64,000 bases of DNA from Alnus glutinosa (Eukaryota > Streptophyta > Magnoliopsida > Fagales > Betulaceae), in NCBI RefSeq assembly GCF_958979055.1, contig NC_084898.1, forward strand, positions 4,501,001 to 4,565,000, in the 5' to 3' direction. The notes under the pieces were generated by a model. The model did no database searches. It was not told the origin of the DNA and saw nothing but the letters and a program-made list of their open reading frames with translations. Position numbers and translations under genes: made by a program. Of this stretch, positions 23,891 to 35,460 are shown piece by piece; the first letter of the stretch is position 1, and every line of letters begins with the position of its first letter.

Positions 23891-26800
23891 TATCTTCAAT
23901 GTAAAAAATGAAAATTTTCTCTGATGCTAAGGATTATTATGTCTCTGAGTGAAACATATGGCACTTGGCAAATGTGTGTGTGTGTGTGTGTAACATATGG
24001 CACTTGACAAAAAGTGTATCGTGTGTGTGTTAGATACCTACATCACTAGATACCAAGGTACCGCAAAAGTTACATTGAAGTCACTTCACGTAGGTTCTTT
24101 TTTTCAAAGATATGGAAACACAAAATTGTAATTATGGGGGAACTAGTACACGTTATTGGAAGAATTTAAATATCAATCTTAAGTCAACCGTGACTTCCCT
24201 ATCATATTCTATGTAACAAAGAAAATTTGATTGTTCCTAGCAAATATGACCAACAAGAAGCAAGGTTATATTTGATGTTACTAAAAAACTATGAACATCA
24301 TTTGGAGTTGAGTATGAAGCACCTGCACCCTGGCGTAGATTAGAGTGATGCCAATCCAACACTGAATGAATTTTAGCTTTCCTAGAAACATCAGCTGGAT
24401 ACCTGACAGTATGGACAGAAAAAGAAGTTGAAACTGGCTGCAGAATGAATGATCGAAACTATGGAACAAGCCACTGAGATATAATCACATTTCTGCAACT
24501 GGAAGCACATAGGTTTGAACAACATTTTAATCTAAATTATATACACACCAGTGCACATGTTTGAGTGCCAAGCTGTCAAATCCACACATCCTCCAAATTT
24601 AGGACACCGACATTGTCTTACCAATTGATGTTTTTCAGTTTTCTTCCTTTACACCCTAAGGTGAAGTTTGCATATAGACTGTGAATCTAGATTTAAGGAA
24701 GAAAACATATTACAGGTAGTCAAGGAACTCCTGGCGAACAAGGCTTCTGTTCCTCAGTTGTGTTGGATGAGAGTGAAGGGTGAATGAGACCAACACACTA
24801 CCCATATCCATGTACACACCCAAAACTTGCATCATCCTTTGTCTAAATCAGGTATATCCCACATTTTCAATGTTAATAAAGTATAATGAGGAAAATAACT
24901 CAAACAAGGAGCAACTGTACTTACCAATGATCTGCAACTCCAGGAAATGAACAAGCAAGATAGATAAGAATTGCATGACTGCAGAGAAAAGAAGGGCCCG
25001 GGGGGGGGGGGGGGGTCCTTTAATTAGACAGATGAATGGATAAAATGAGAAATAACTAAACGAAGCTTAAAGTGAATGTAGTTTTTGAATCAGGTATATG
25101 GTTAGATTGCATTGCAAGCAGCAGTTCTTCTGGTCTACAATTGTGGAGATTAGACAAGTAAAACAACACAAAAGATGAAAAGCATCACATGCCAAAAGCA
25201 TAGAATAATCAACCACAAGTAGACATTAATAAATCAGCTCCATATATGAAGCAGATTTTAATTTAGGGTTAAATACCATACTCGAGGTTTGTATATTTTT
25301 CAAAAAGCTACTAGGTTTTGAAAAGTGACAATTGTGCAATGTAGGTTTGATAAAATTTTATTTTCAGTCTTCCGTTAGTGTTCCATCAACAAAATTGTTT
25401 GGCCGCCTGTACATGTGGCCACATCACCACCAATAAAATCATGCCATGTGTCCATCTAATTTAATAAGACTTTCCATATCTCATATCTGTCCATTTTAGC
25501 TCCACATCAGAGCCAGCTTAAATGTAACACGTATGCGAAGTTAAGAGACAAAAAACAAAACCCCCAAAACAAAAGGCAACTTAGAGCATCAATCTACACC
25601 ATGTGTCAGTCACCGGTAGTGCCTCCCACACCATTGCTTCAGCCACAGATTGATTTTCACCATATTTCAGCCACCGACGAACTGAAATTCTCATGCATCT
25701 CCTAAGGCACCAAGCTCAGATACACCACACTGGATAGCGCCAAGATCGGAAACCGAGATACAAATAGTCAAAATTGCATGAATCCTTAGCCTCAGAACAA
25801 GGGAAAGAAGAAAGAACAAACTAAACAAAGAATCAAAAGAAAAGAAACTAAGTCAATAAACTGATATTAATAAGAGCTGTTTTTTGACTAAAATACAGTA
25901 AAAATTAACCACCTCCTACATGTTCTAAGCAAATAACCAGACTTCAGCAGCAAATTACGGCAACAAAATCGAAATGCAAACATACACGTCTTTGGATAAG
26001 AACTATTCATTGATTTTAAGAATCAAGCAACCCCAAATAACCAAATGTCCAGATTTCCATTGACAAAATGAAGACAACGACGCTAACAGATCTATGACAA
26101 CCGACAAGAGAAAATGGAAATGCCCTATGTGGGATGCTCAGAAAACGTAAGAAAAAAGAGAATAACAGATGTTAAGGGAAAATGGTGTGGGAAGCACCGT
26201 CAGTGGCTGACACAAGGTGTGGGGAGGCACACGATCTGAGTCGGGTTTTTTTTTTTTTGGTCTCTAACTTTGCCACATGTGACGTGTAAGCTAGCTTTGA
26301 CGTAGGTTGATATGTACTCACGTGGCAAGTGCAACTGATATGACAATTCTCATTAAATTAGATGTACACTTGGTGTGATTTTATAGGCAGTGACGTGGCA
26401 CCTGTATAGGTGGCCAAACAACCGTCAATTTATTCTTACGAAACACTAACTTAGGTACTGAAAATAAAATATTGTCAAACCCAGGTAGCATAATTGTCAC
26501 TTTTCAAAACCTGGTAGCTATTTGAAAAACTTGCAAACCCCTGTACCAAAATGGTATTTAACCCTTCAATTTATTAACTACTCTAGAGAATGAATAAAAT
26601 AAAAGTATAAATCAATTGTAGGACAACAACAAATGCAAAATTAAACTTTAGTCTAAAGTATGACCATTAAAAAGCCAGAATGCATGTACTCCAGAACTGA
26701 CTAAGAAAACAAAGAAAATTAGAAAGGTGACTGGCATTATTGATGATAACAATCATGACCATTTCAGATGGCAGTTTTCATCATATATTAGTAGTGAAAA

Positions 26801-27815
26801 TATTTGTATACACAATTTATGTAAGATATTGTAAAAATCTGTAATCCATAAGAGATATGCAAAGAAATCCATCCAGCTATGAAAATAGTATCCTGGAGAA
26901 GAACTCAGACGAGGGAAAAATATAAGAACCTAGTCCCAGCTATCAAGAAAACATATCTACGAATTGGTGGATTGCAAAGCCAACATAATCTTCTTGTCTC
27001 CACAAGAACAGAATATCTAAATAAAAAGGAAAATTACCAGAATGCTTCTGTAACCACCTCTTTCAAAATTCCTCCCCATAATAGTTCAATTGCCCTATTC
27101 TACTCCAACCACTGAGAAAATCCACTTCCAATTCCTCAAGACATATACTTATTTCATGAAATTAACTTATATGTGAAGGCCGTACCAAATTATGATGAAA
27201 CAGGGAACTAAAAAACCTTTGATCACCTCTCAAACAGCTTAAATCTTCCATCAACTATAGCTGGAACTCTCCGCATAGGGTTTATTTCTGACAATACATC
27301 AAATGGAAAAAAAAATAAAAAATTAGTTCAATATTAAGAAACAAACCCAATAGCTCATTACTTTCTTCATTTAACTGTAACAACTGTGTTGTTGATGTTT
27401 TCACTCAACAGCACTTCATTATAAACCAACATGTGTTATGATTTCTGGCCAGCCCCCACTACTTTGCAACTTTTTCTATGGTCATCTACTTCTTTCAAAT
27501 GAAGTTATGAGTGTACACTCACCTAAGAAATTAATTTTCAATTTACACATAAAGATGTACCTTTGAACTCAGGAGACAGTTGCTGGCGTTTGGACAGGTC
27601 CACTCTGATTTCCTCGAAGTCTATTCCATTAACCCTGATAATACCAAAAAAACAAAAACCCAGATTCCAATTACAGTAGATAATGATGGAACTATCCCAG
27701 AAATTGAAGAGAAAACCGAAAGATGATGATCAAGGAATCAATAGAATTACTTGCAGAAGATAATAACTGCACGAGATGGCTGTGACATCCGGTCAGCGTA
27801 TACTTTCAGCTTCAT
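21275..27815 (-). CDS. GSTT1: Theta-class glutathione S-transferase (7 exons), peroxisomal signal
   Basis: Exons in transcription order: 27815-27751, 27634-27561, 27287-27227, 24978-24925, 24402-24323, 22544-22339, 21487-21275. All introns are GT-AG and phases join, giving 250 aa. Theta GSTs conjugate glutathione to, or reduce, organic hydroperoxides. The N-terminal thioredoxin-like domain opens MKLKVYADRMSQPSRA, with catalytic Ser11 in the theta SQPSRA motif. KRQQLSPEF, NPMRRVPAIVDG and ESHAILIYL follow, then the helical C-terminal domain with WLKGNGRFLLG and PSIADLSLVCE. The C-terminus is ...PSKM, a type 1 peroxisomal targeting signal; Arabidopsis GSTT1 ends SKI. Introns 3 and 5 are long (2.2 and 1.8 kb) and filled with repeats. 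No exon contains stops or frameshifts. Confidence 0.95.
23048..23700 (+). mobile_element. 5'-truncated L1-type LINE in GSTT intron 5
   Basis: A 653-bp fragment inserted antisense to the host gene. It encodes the C-terminal end of a reverse transcriptase ORF with the zf-RVT region: PSRVAFFVWTATLGK, WCSMCKTAGESIDHLFLHC and LMWCVWRERNARCF, ending at 23618. The 3' tail reads GCACCCCTTTGCGCC...TTATCAAAAAAAA. An 11-bp direct repeat AATCAAGTTTT flanks it (23037-23047, 23701-23711), the mark of target-primed insertion. The frame is open for 180 codons, so the insertion is fairly young, but the element lacks endonuclease and polymerase domains and cannot move itself. Confidence 0.93.
23730..24035. repeat. 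Minisatellite with (GT)n in GSTT intron 5
   Basis: A unit containing TTCTCTGATRCTAA...GTCTCTGAGTGAAACATRTGGCACTTGGCAAA and a GT run is repeated two and a half times. GT runs occur at 23858-23889, about 23972-23991 and 24021-24030. Length variation between individuals is likely. Confidence 0.85.
25266..26564. mobile_element. Long foldback TIR element (family F2 relative) in GSTT intron 3
   Basis: A 1.3 kb element with ends GGGTTAAATACCATA and TATGGTATTTAACCC-like complement. Flanks TTTAATTTA (25257-25265) and TTCAATTTA (26565-26573) match at 8 of 9. The outer roughly 350 bp on each side are complementary. The inner part repeats CACCGGTAGTGCCTCCCACAC in inverted form near 26200. No transposase is visible. 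Mutator-type by TSD length. Confidence 0.8.
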
Positions 27816-28496
27816 TTTTTTGCTTCTTTTCCCTCAATTCTCTTTCTCTTTATCTCTCTCACAGTGTGATTTTCAGAGATTCAGAGTAAACAACGTTTCT
27901 TCGTTTTATGTTTTATGTGGTTTTCAAGCTTTCAACTGAGCTGTGGAGGAGGGAGAAGACCGTTTGTTCGCCCTTTTGGGTAAGATCAAGTGGATGGACG
28001 GCAAAGATTGTATACAGTTCCGAACCGTGCAGTTGGTTTGGTTAATTCACGTTATCAAATGTAACTCCTCCCATTATTTTTGAAAAAAGATATTTAAATT
28101 TTTTTAAAAAGTTAATTTATGATATTTATTTTTTAATTTCAATATTTTGTTAAATTTTTTTTTTTTTTTTTTTTCATTAAATTCTGTTAAAATTCTCAAA
28201 CCCAGTGTTCTTGTCGATTTCCAAACAACCCATTCGGCTACCCAGCAACCCAAACACACCGTTAACCACTAACATCGCTTTTGCGTTAGCAAATCTTTCA
28301 AACGTACCACAAGTTACCATACCGTTACTCTTTTCAGCCGCATATTATTGCCCCACTACCTCCTCACACCGCCGATCTCACAAACCATTTTGCAAGTCGT
28401 GCCATTTGGGTCCTCTCCACATATCAGGTCACTAGAATTATGGCTTACGAGAACGAAAAAAAATAAATATTTTTCCTTTGTTTGGTACAGAAAACG

Positions 28497-28528
<32 letters not shown>

Positions 28529-29430
28529 AAAGAGAAAAAGAAAAAGAAAGTTTTGGTTTTACAAGTGATCACTTTCATGTATGTGGCATTGGTAATAAGA
28601 ACTCTATGGTTCGGGTCTTTAGCAGATCTATTGATAGAGATCAATTGCCTCTTTTTTATCCTTTTTTAATTCCAATTCTAGTTTTTGACATGAAAATGGG
28701 TGAAGAAAATTAGAGATATAATCCAATACTTGTGACTATTCAAAGACGGGAAGGGCCCCCTTGAGTTTGGTTTATATTTTGATGTAATATAAATGTGGAA
28801 AATGTTTTTTTTTTTTTAATGGGGTTTATATTTAAAATGTGTTTTATGTTTTAAAAATTATTTTGTATTTTGATTTTAAAAAGGAGTATTTTGTATTTTA
28901 CATTATTCATTAATAATTTTGAGAAAAAAAAAAACAGTACTTTTTTTTAAAAAAATAAAAAATTGTTTTAAAAACAGTTACCCAACAAGTCTGCCCAAAG
29001 GCCTTGCAACTATAAAGGACTTTCTAGCTTCTACACTTTTAAACAAGACATGTATAAAAGAAAGTGATATCCAATGACTTTATTTGGTTACCTTTTGAAT
29101 TGGAGGAAAGGTTGGTATGATTTTTAATAGCACATGCTTTTAACATATTTTTTTAATAGCATTGATACAAAAATATGATATTTTATGTTATGATTTTAAG
29201 TGTTTTATATAGGCTAAATACAATCTTAATCATGTATATATAAGTTATTAAGCATCATAACCGGTTTTAAAGGTTGAGTCATACACAAAGTTTGTATTTT
29301 TTGATATCAAAGCTAGCAATCACGTTGAGTATAGGATCTAAGGGGTTGCAGCTTTGTAATCGAGTCACGAAGGTAGATAACTTATAGACTGAATTAAAAT
29401 GTCTTGATAATATGTATGCAGAGCGTACTA
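27816..29430. other. Intergenic region between divergent GSTT and MCTP genes
   Basis: Contains the GSTT 5' UTR and promoter (27816 to about 28050), then AT-rich DNA with a long T-run (28158-28174) and A-run (28497-28526). Frames over the A-run are lysine repeats without meaning. No gene supported. Given the head-to-head orientation, both promoters lie in 27.8-29.9 kb. Confidence 0.55.
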
Positions 29431-29531
29431 CTTTTTTTTTTTTTTTTGACATTTTACACAAGCGGAAGAGAGAGGATTCGAACTAGTGACCTCCGCTTCA
29501 TGAGGCGTGATTTCCAGCCGATTGATCTATC
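29431..29531 (-). mobile_element. tRNA-derived SINE S2
   Basis: A minus-strand copy. The complement of GATTCGAACTAGTGACC is the B-box, followed by CTTCATGAGGCG and the A-box complement AGCCGATTGATCTATC. The T-run at 29432-29447 is its A-tail. Same family as S1 and S3-S5. Confidence 0.85.
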
Positions 29532-29639
29532 ATTAGATACTATAATAATAACAATTCAAAACATTAAATATTTATATATATATAACATTTGATTTTATGC
29601 CATCTCATTTCAAAAATACCGAATTACCCCAACCCCCCA

Positions 29640-29909
29640 AAGCTTACAAAATTAACCGCAGGGGGGATTGTAGATCAACGGATCAGGGACTTCTTGGGAC
29701 CCCTAGTATGCGGAGATCAAGCGTAGAGGCTGACGTTTACTAACCTGAGACCGCTCCCACTTAATCATTTCTCCTGAAAAGGGTTACAAAAAAAACCGGG
29801 AAAACGGATGGGGGGAGTACAGACTACAGAGTACTGGAAGGACTGAAAAAGACTTTTGCTTTGCCCTCAGCTCCGGAGACAGCACTGTATTCGTAGCTCT
29901 GTACATTTT

Positions 29910-29947
<38 letters not shown>

Positions 29948-32430
29948 AGTTTGGTGGTGAATGCAGTTCAGAGCTGATAGATCTTTTCGATCTCTTGAAA
30001 ATGGCGAAAGTTCTTCAGCCTTTTAGCTTAAAAGGAGGTAAATTGTCTCCAGAAAGCTAGCTTCTGCTTGTTTTTTTTTTTTGGATGAATTCCTGCTTGT
30101 ATCTTTCGCCACCGCCTTTTCAAACCGTTCATTTTCTTAACGTTTGGATTTGCTTTGGAACACTTTCGTATATTCGTATAGTATTCGTGTTTTTTTTTTT
30201 TTTTTTTTTTGTGTATGTATGGAGTATTTCTTTGTTGTGTACGATCTGTGATGGAGAAAGTTTACGCTTTATTTTTGTTTTGTTTTTGGTACATTTTCTC
30301 GGGAACCAAACAGGAACGAAGAGATGCGTCAGGGTTTGCTTTTTGTGATTTAGTTAGTTACCGTGAATCTTTATTTTCTGTGTGCGTTCACTGTTCAGTG
30401 AATCTGCAGTAGTGTAAAGCTCGTGTGTGTGAACTGTGAAGCGAGCTTTAAGGATCTTTTAGCTTTGAAGCGTGGCTTACTAAATATAATAAGCTTTCTA
30501 TTTCTAAGATCCTTCTACGACGGGGTGTTGCACATGTTTATCATAAAAAAATGATTAAAAAGTCTAAGCTTGTTTGCTTTCGCAGTCTAATATAATAGAA
30601 ATTGTTTAGTTCCAAGGCTCGCTTTTAGTGTCATTCAAGTTAGTAGATTGGCTTTTGGTTTCCCTGGTAATTTTCTACTAATCATTGTAAAAATAATCCC
30701 AAATAACAATATTGGAAGAAGATAGAAAAGAAAAGATCTTCTGGATTCCGTTGGTATTTGTCCTTTTCCTCCCATTCTGCTCTTGAAGAAGGTAAAAGTT
30801 ATAGTTTATATGGTTTGTGTTTATAAATTATATTTCTTTTGTCTCTATTGGGTACAAGAGTTGGTTGCTGGTGTTTTGTTTTGTTTATTTTTTATTTTAT
30901 CGCTGTCTTTTTCAACCAATATTTCAGTAGACAATGTGTTCAAAACGAAAAACAAAAATTATTGGGTTTGGATCTTTCTCTGTGGCTGTATTTTCTTCTT
31001 CGGGCATTTGGAAAAGAGGCTTATAAATCACTCTCTGCATGGTATGAATATTCGAAACACATTTTTTTTGGTGCACCGTCACTGATTTGTCTACTATGTA
31101 ATTGAAGAGCAGATCTATGAACTAGGGATAATTATTTTTTCATGATTTGAATTTGAGTAGAAGTTGATAATCATTAGTTTTGTCAATATTGGAAGCTTGG
31201 TTTTTTCCTAGCGAATGTGAAATGTGCCTGACACCTCAAGTTCTGGCCTTATGCATCTTGTTTAAGGCATGCACCTTCAATTGTTTTATTCAGTGTTTGC
31301 AAGTTGAGGAGTATGTTTGAAGTGACACTCTGGCCCTCAGTTTGCTCTGTAAATGGTTCCATTTTCCGGACCTCTCTTACTAAATTAAGAATGACTTCAA
31401 TTGAACTATTTACAAGGGCTATGCTCATGATAAACAACATCCTCAAAGATTTCAGTAGGCATTCTGTAATGCTTTCTTAGCCATTTAATTTTTAGCCTCC
31501 CTTAAGTAGCCAGAAAGATTAAAAGAAAGGCCAAATCACATGAGTGGAAGCTATAAGGAAAGACATGGTTGTTAGGGAGGAAAATGTGGACATAATCTTT
31601 AATAGGCGAGTGGCAGAGAAAGGAATCATGGGACCAACCCTAATTAGTTCAGGTTAAGGCTTAGTTGAGTTGAAGTGAGTGTTATATAGTTCACTTTTAG
31701 TTTGCTCTTTTAGGGGCCAATTTGACGGCAGACAATTATCAATCCAGCTTATCGTATATTCACATCATTTTTATTTTATAAATATTTGCTTTTCTCCTTT
31801 CATAGCGTGTCTCCTGATTTAAGGTCTACCGCCCAGTTCTTAAGTAAGTTGTAGTGTCTAAACTATCTGTGACTTTAATTCATTGCAAGGAATTTTGTTC
31901 AGTTCATTTCAATGGCACTGCATTTAATTTACCAAAATATGATGGGTATCTCTATCCATTAATGAAGTTTCTGAGAACTTTTCCATTGCATGATAGATTC
32001 TTGAGGTTCACTTGTATTTCAGGACCATTAGAAGGTCATTTGTAGAAAGGCTGTCCATGTCTTTGGTTGGAATAAACCAAGTATCCCCCGCCTACTGCAA
32101 CTATGAAGTGCTCTATTCCTTTGCAAAAAGTCACTGCCAAAGTTTTTCTTTCTTTCATTGTTTTTGAATTATTCAATTTCAGATACATCTACTGTTTCCA
32201 TAGTAGGATGTTTTATTTCATATGTATGTTTCTTCTACTACTTTAATAATTAGATGTTTTATTTCATAGGCACGTTCCTTCTCTTAACTATTCAAATGAA
32301 TTTTCACTTCTTTATTGTAGTTTATTACTAACATGTATTGATAGTTCTCTTCTTTGCAGGTACCAGTAGCTGTCTTCCATCTCTCCACTAGTTCACTTTC
32401 TTTTCAACAAATCCCACCTGCCTATTCATC
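29640..32430 (+). promoter_or_regulatory. MCTP promoter, 5' UTR and 5'-UTR intron
   Basis: The likely leader includes a CT microsatellite (29914-29944) and a short upstream ORF starting at the ATG at 30001. A GT donor at 30038 (AAAGGAG|GTAAATTG) and an acceptor ending at 32359 (TCTTTGCAG|GTACC) would remove a 2.3 kb leader intron. The new leader exon then runs to the ATG at 32431. After splicing, the upstream ORF would be 22 codons ending in CAC-TAG before the main start. The transcription start itself is not determined. No coding gene is seen in the intron. Confidence 0.6.
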
Positions 32431-35400
32431 ATGATGAGCAACCTTAAGTTAGGGGTGGATGTAATAAGTGCTCACAATCTCTTGCCTAAAGATGGGCTAG
32501 GTTCATCTAGTGCATTCGTGGAGCTCTACTTCGATGGTCAAAAGTTCCGTACCACCATCAAGGAGAAGGATCTCAACCCTGTTTGGAATGAGAGTTTTTA
32601 CTTCAACATTTCTGATCCTTCCAACCTCCACTATCTCACTCTTGATGCCTTTGTGTACAATAATGTAAAAGCTACCAACTCCAGGTCCTTCCTTGGGAAG
32701 ATTAGCCTCACAGGAACTTCTTTTGTTCCCTACTCTGATGCTGTTGTCTTGCACTACCCTTTGGAAAAGCGTGGCATCTTCTCACGCGTAAGAGGAGAGC
32801 TCGGCTTAAAAGTTTATATTACTGACGAGCCATCCATAAAGTCCTCTATTCCGATGTCTGCTGTCGAATCATTTCAAAATAAGGATCCAAACTTAACTCA
32901 TGCACATGCTCAAACAGTTCCAAGTGCAGCCCCAAACACTCACTCTTACAAAAAAGTTGAGACAAGACACACCTTCCATCATCTCCCTAACCCAAATCAC
33001 AACCAAAGTCATCATCAATCTTCTGCTCCTGAAGTTTCCCTTCATTCAACCAAGTATTTGACCGAGGAAATGAAAACAGAACCACAGCCTTCAAAGCTAG
33101 TCCGCATGTACTCTGCATCATCATCACAACCTGTTGAGTATGCGCTGAAAGAGACAAGCCCTTTCCTTGGTGGTGGAAGAGTTGTTGGGGGTCGTGTCAT
33201 TCATGGAGACAAGACTGCGAGTACTTATGATCTTGTTGAAACAATGCATTTTCTCTATGTAAGGGTTGTTAAGGCTCGTGATCTTCCTGATATGGATGTT
33301 ACCGGGAGTCTTGATCCATTTGTTGAAGTGAGAATTGGAAACTATAGAGGGATTACAAAACACTTTGAGAAGCAGCAAAATCCTGTGTGGAATCAGGTCT
33401 TTGCCTTTTCAAAGGATCGGATGCAAGCATCTGTAATGGAAGTTGTAGTTAAGGACAAGGATCTCATCAAAGATGACTTTGTAGGCATTGTAAGGTTTGA
33501 CATCAATGAGCTTCCATTACGAGTACCACCGGATAGCCCTCTGGCTCCAGAGTGGCGCCGGCTTGAGGATAAGAAGGGAGAGAAGATTAAGGGTGAGCTG
33601 ATGCTTGCAGTCTGGATAGGCACCCAAGCAGATGAGGCTTTTTCTGATGCATGGCATTCTGATGCAGCTACACCCTTTGATAGCACACCGGCTGCTTCTG
33701 CAGTGATACGTTCAAAAGTCTATCATGCACCACGGTTGTGGTATGTGCGTGTTAATGTCATTGAGGCACAAGACTTGGTTGCAACAGAGAAGAATCGTTT
33801 CCCGGATGTGTATGCTAAGGCACAGATAGGTAACCAGGTCTTGAAAACCAAAACTGTTCAGGCTCGGACTATCAGTTCTCTTTGGAATGAGGACCTTTTG
33901 TTTATTACTGCTGAACCCTTTGAGGATCATCTGGTCCTATCAGTTGAGGATCGTGTAGGTCCTGGAAAAGATGAAATCATTGGAAGGGTCATCATTCCGT
34001 TGAGCTCTGTAGACAAGCGTGCTGATGATCGCATGATCCATTCCCGTTGGTTCAACCTAGAAAAGCCAGTTGCTGTGGATGTAGATCAGTTGAAAAAAGA
34101 AAAGTTCTCCAGCCGGATCCATCTCCGAGTCTGTCTAGACGGAGGATACCATGTTCTCGATGAGTCAACTCATTACAGCAGTGATCTCCGTCCTACAGCA
34201 AAGCAGCTCTGGAAGCCACCAATAGGAGTTTTAGAACTTGGAATATTGAATGCTGTAGGGCTTCACCCCATGAAAACACGAGATGGAAGGGGCACATCAG
34301 ATACATATTGTGTAGCAAAGTATGGTCACAAATGGGTCAGGACACGCACTATTGTTGACAACCTTTGTCCAAAATACAATGAGCAGTACACTTGGGAGGT
34401 GTTTGATCCAGCTACAGTTCTCACTATAGGAGTATTTGACAACAGCCAGCTTGGTGAAAAGGGTTCAAGTGGTAACAAGGACCTGAAGATTGGGAAAGTT
34501 CGCATCCGTATCTCGACACTTGAAGCTGGCCGTATTTATACACACTCTTATCCGTTGCTGGTTCTTCACCCGAACGGTGTTAAGAAGATGGGGGAATTGC
34601 ATTTGGCAATACGGTTTTCATGCACCTCATTTGTGAACATGCTTTACCTATACTCTCGACCACTACTGCCGAAAATGCACTATATAAGGCCGTTTAGCAT
34701 AATGCAGCTTGACATGTTACGCCATCAAGCTGTCAACATTGTGGCAGCAAGGTTAGGCCGAGCAGAACCTCCACTTAGGAAGGAAGTGGTGGAATACATG
34801 TCCGATGTGGACTCACACCTTTGGAGCATGCGAAGAAGCAAGGCAACTTTCTTTCGGCTAATGTCGGTTTTCTCAGGATTATTTGCTGTTGGGAACTGGT
34901 TTTGGGATATCTGCATGTGGAGGAATCCTATAACCACAGTGCTTGTTCATGTACTCTTTCTTATGCTTGTTTGTTTCCCAGAACTGATTTTGCCCACAGC
35001 TTTCCTCTACATGTTTCTAATAGGGGTGTGGAACTTTCGGTACCGGCCAAGGTATCCTCCCCACATGAACACAAAGCTCTCTTGTGCTGAGGCAGTGCAC
35101 CCTGATGAGCTAGATGAGGAATTTGACACTTTCCCTACAAGCCGGAACCCGGAGCTGGTGAGAATGAGGTATGATCGACTGAGGAGTGTTGCTGGTAAAA
35201 TTCAGACTGTGGTTGGTGATGTGGCAACCCAAGGGGAGCGAATTCTGAATCTGTTAAGTTGGCGAGATCCCCGTGCCACAGCCATCTATGTTACATTCTG
35301 CCTTGTAGCTGCACTAGTGTTGTATGTCACACCATTCCAGGCTTTGGCTGCTTTGGCAGGGTTCTACCTGATGAGGCATCCGAGATTTCGCCACAGGTCA

Positions 35401-35460
35401 CCTTCGGTGCCTATCAACTTCTTCCGCCGATTGCCTGCTAGAACGGATAGTATGCTGTAA
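32431..35460 (+). CDS. MCTP: Multiple C2 domain and transmembrane region protein (MCTP/FTIP family)
   Basis: An intronless frame of 1009 aa. MCTPs tether the endoplasmic reticulum to the plasma membrane, many at plasmodesmata. Family members FTIP1 and QUIRKY act in florigen transport and organ signalling. Domains: C2A about 5-110 (LGVDVISAHNLLPKDG); a histidine- and serine-rich linker about 145-225; C2B about 270-385 (LYVRVVKARDLPDMDVTGSLDPFVEV, with calcium-type acidic residues DMD and DKDLIKDD); C2C about 435-550; C2D about 598-715 (GVLELGILNAVGLHPM); then the plant phosphoribosyltransferase C-terminal (PRT_C) region, with hydrophobic segments at about 818-871 and 948-980. It ends NFFRRLPARTDSML, the conserved MCTP tail. 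Start: two adjacent ATGs, the first chosen. Four C2 domains exclude the short three-C2 FTIP1 class, but I cannot assign an exact number. Confidence 0.95.
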   Translation: MMSNLKLGVDVISAHNLLPKDGLGSSSAFVELYFDGQKFRTTIKEKDLNPVWNESFYFNISDPSNLHYLTLDAFVYNNVKATNSRSFLGKISLTGTSFVPYSDAVVLHYPLEKRGIFSRVRGELGLKVYITDEPSIKSSIPMSAVESFQNKDPNLTHAHAQTVPSAAPNTHSYKKVETRHTFHHLPNPNHNQSHHQSSAPEVSLHSTKYLTEEMKTEPQPSKLVRMYSASSSQPVEYALKETSPFLGGGRVVGGRVIHGDKTASTYDLVETMHFLYVRVVKARDLPDMDVTGSLDPFVEVRIGNYRGITKHFEKQQNPVWNQVFAFSKDRMQASVMEVVVKDKDLIKDDFVGIVRFDINELPLRVPPDSPLAPEWRRLEDKKGEKIKGELMLAVWIGTQADEAFSDAWHSDAATPFDSTPAASAVIRSKVYHAPRLWYVRVNVIEAQDLVATEKNRFPDVYAKAQIGNQVLKTKTVQARTISSLWNEDLLFITAEPFEDHLVLSVEDRVGPGKDEIIGRVIIPLSSVDKRADDRMIHSRWFNLEKPVAVDVDQLKKEKFSSRIHLRVCLDGGYHVLDESTHYSSDLRPTAKQLWKPPIGVLELGILNAVGLHPMKTRDGRGTSDTYCVAKYGHKWVRTRTIVDNLCPKYNEQYTWEVFDPATVLTIGVFDNSQLGEKGSSGNKDLKIGKVRIRISTLEAGRIYTHSYPLLVLHPNGVKKMGELHLAIRFSCTSFVNMLYLYSRPLLPKMHYIRPFSIMQLDMLRHQAVNIVAARLGRAEPPLRKEVVEYMSDVDSHLWSMRRSKATFFRLMSVFSGLFAVGNWFWDICMWRNPITTVLVHVLFLMLVCFPELILPTAFLYMFLIGVWNFRYRPRYPPHMNTKLSCAEAVHPDELDEEFDTFPTSRNPELVRMRYDRLRSVAGKIQTVVGDVATQGERILNLLSWRDPRATAIYVTFCLVAALVLYVTPFQALAALAGFYLMRHPRFRHRSPSVPINFFRRLPARTDSML

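Noticed and set aside
28348..28713. Overlapping frames with lysine or phenylalanine runs
   Set aside because: They are produced by the long A-run at 28497-28526.
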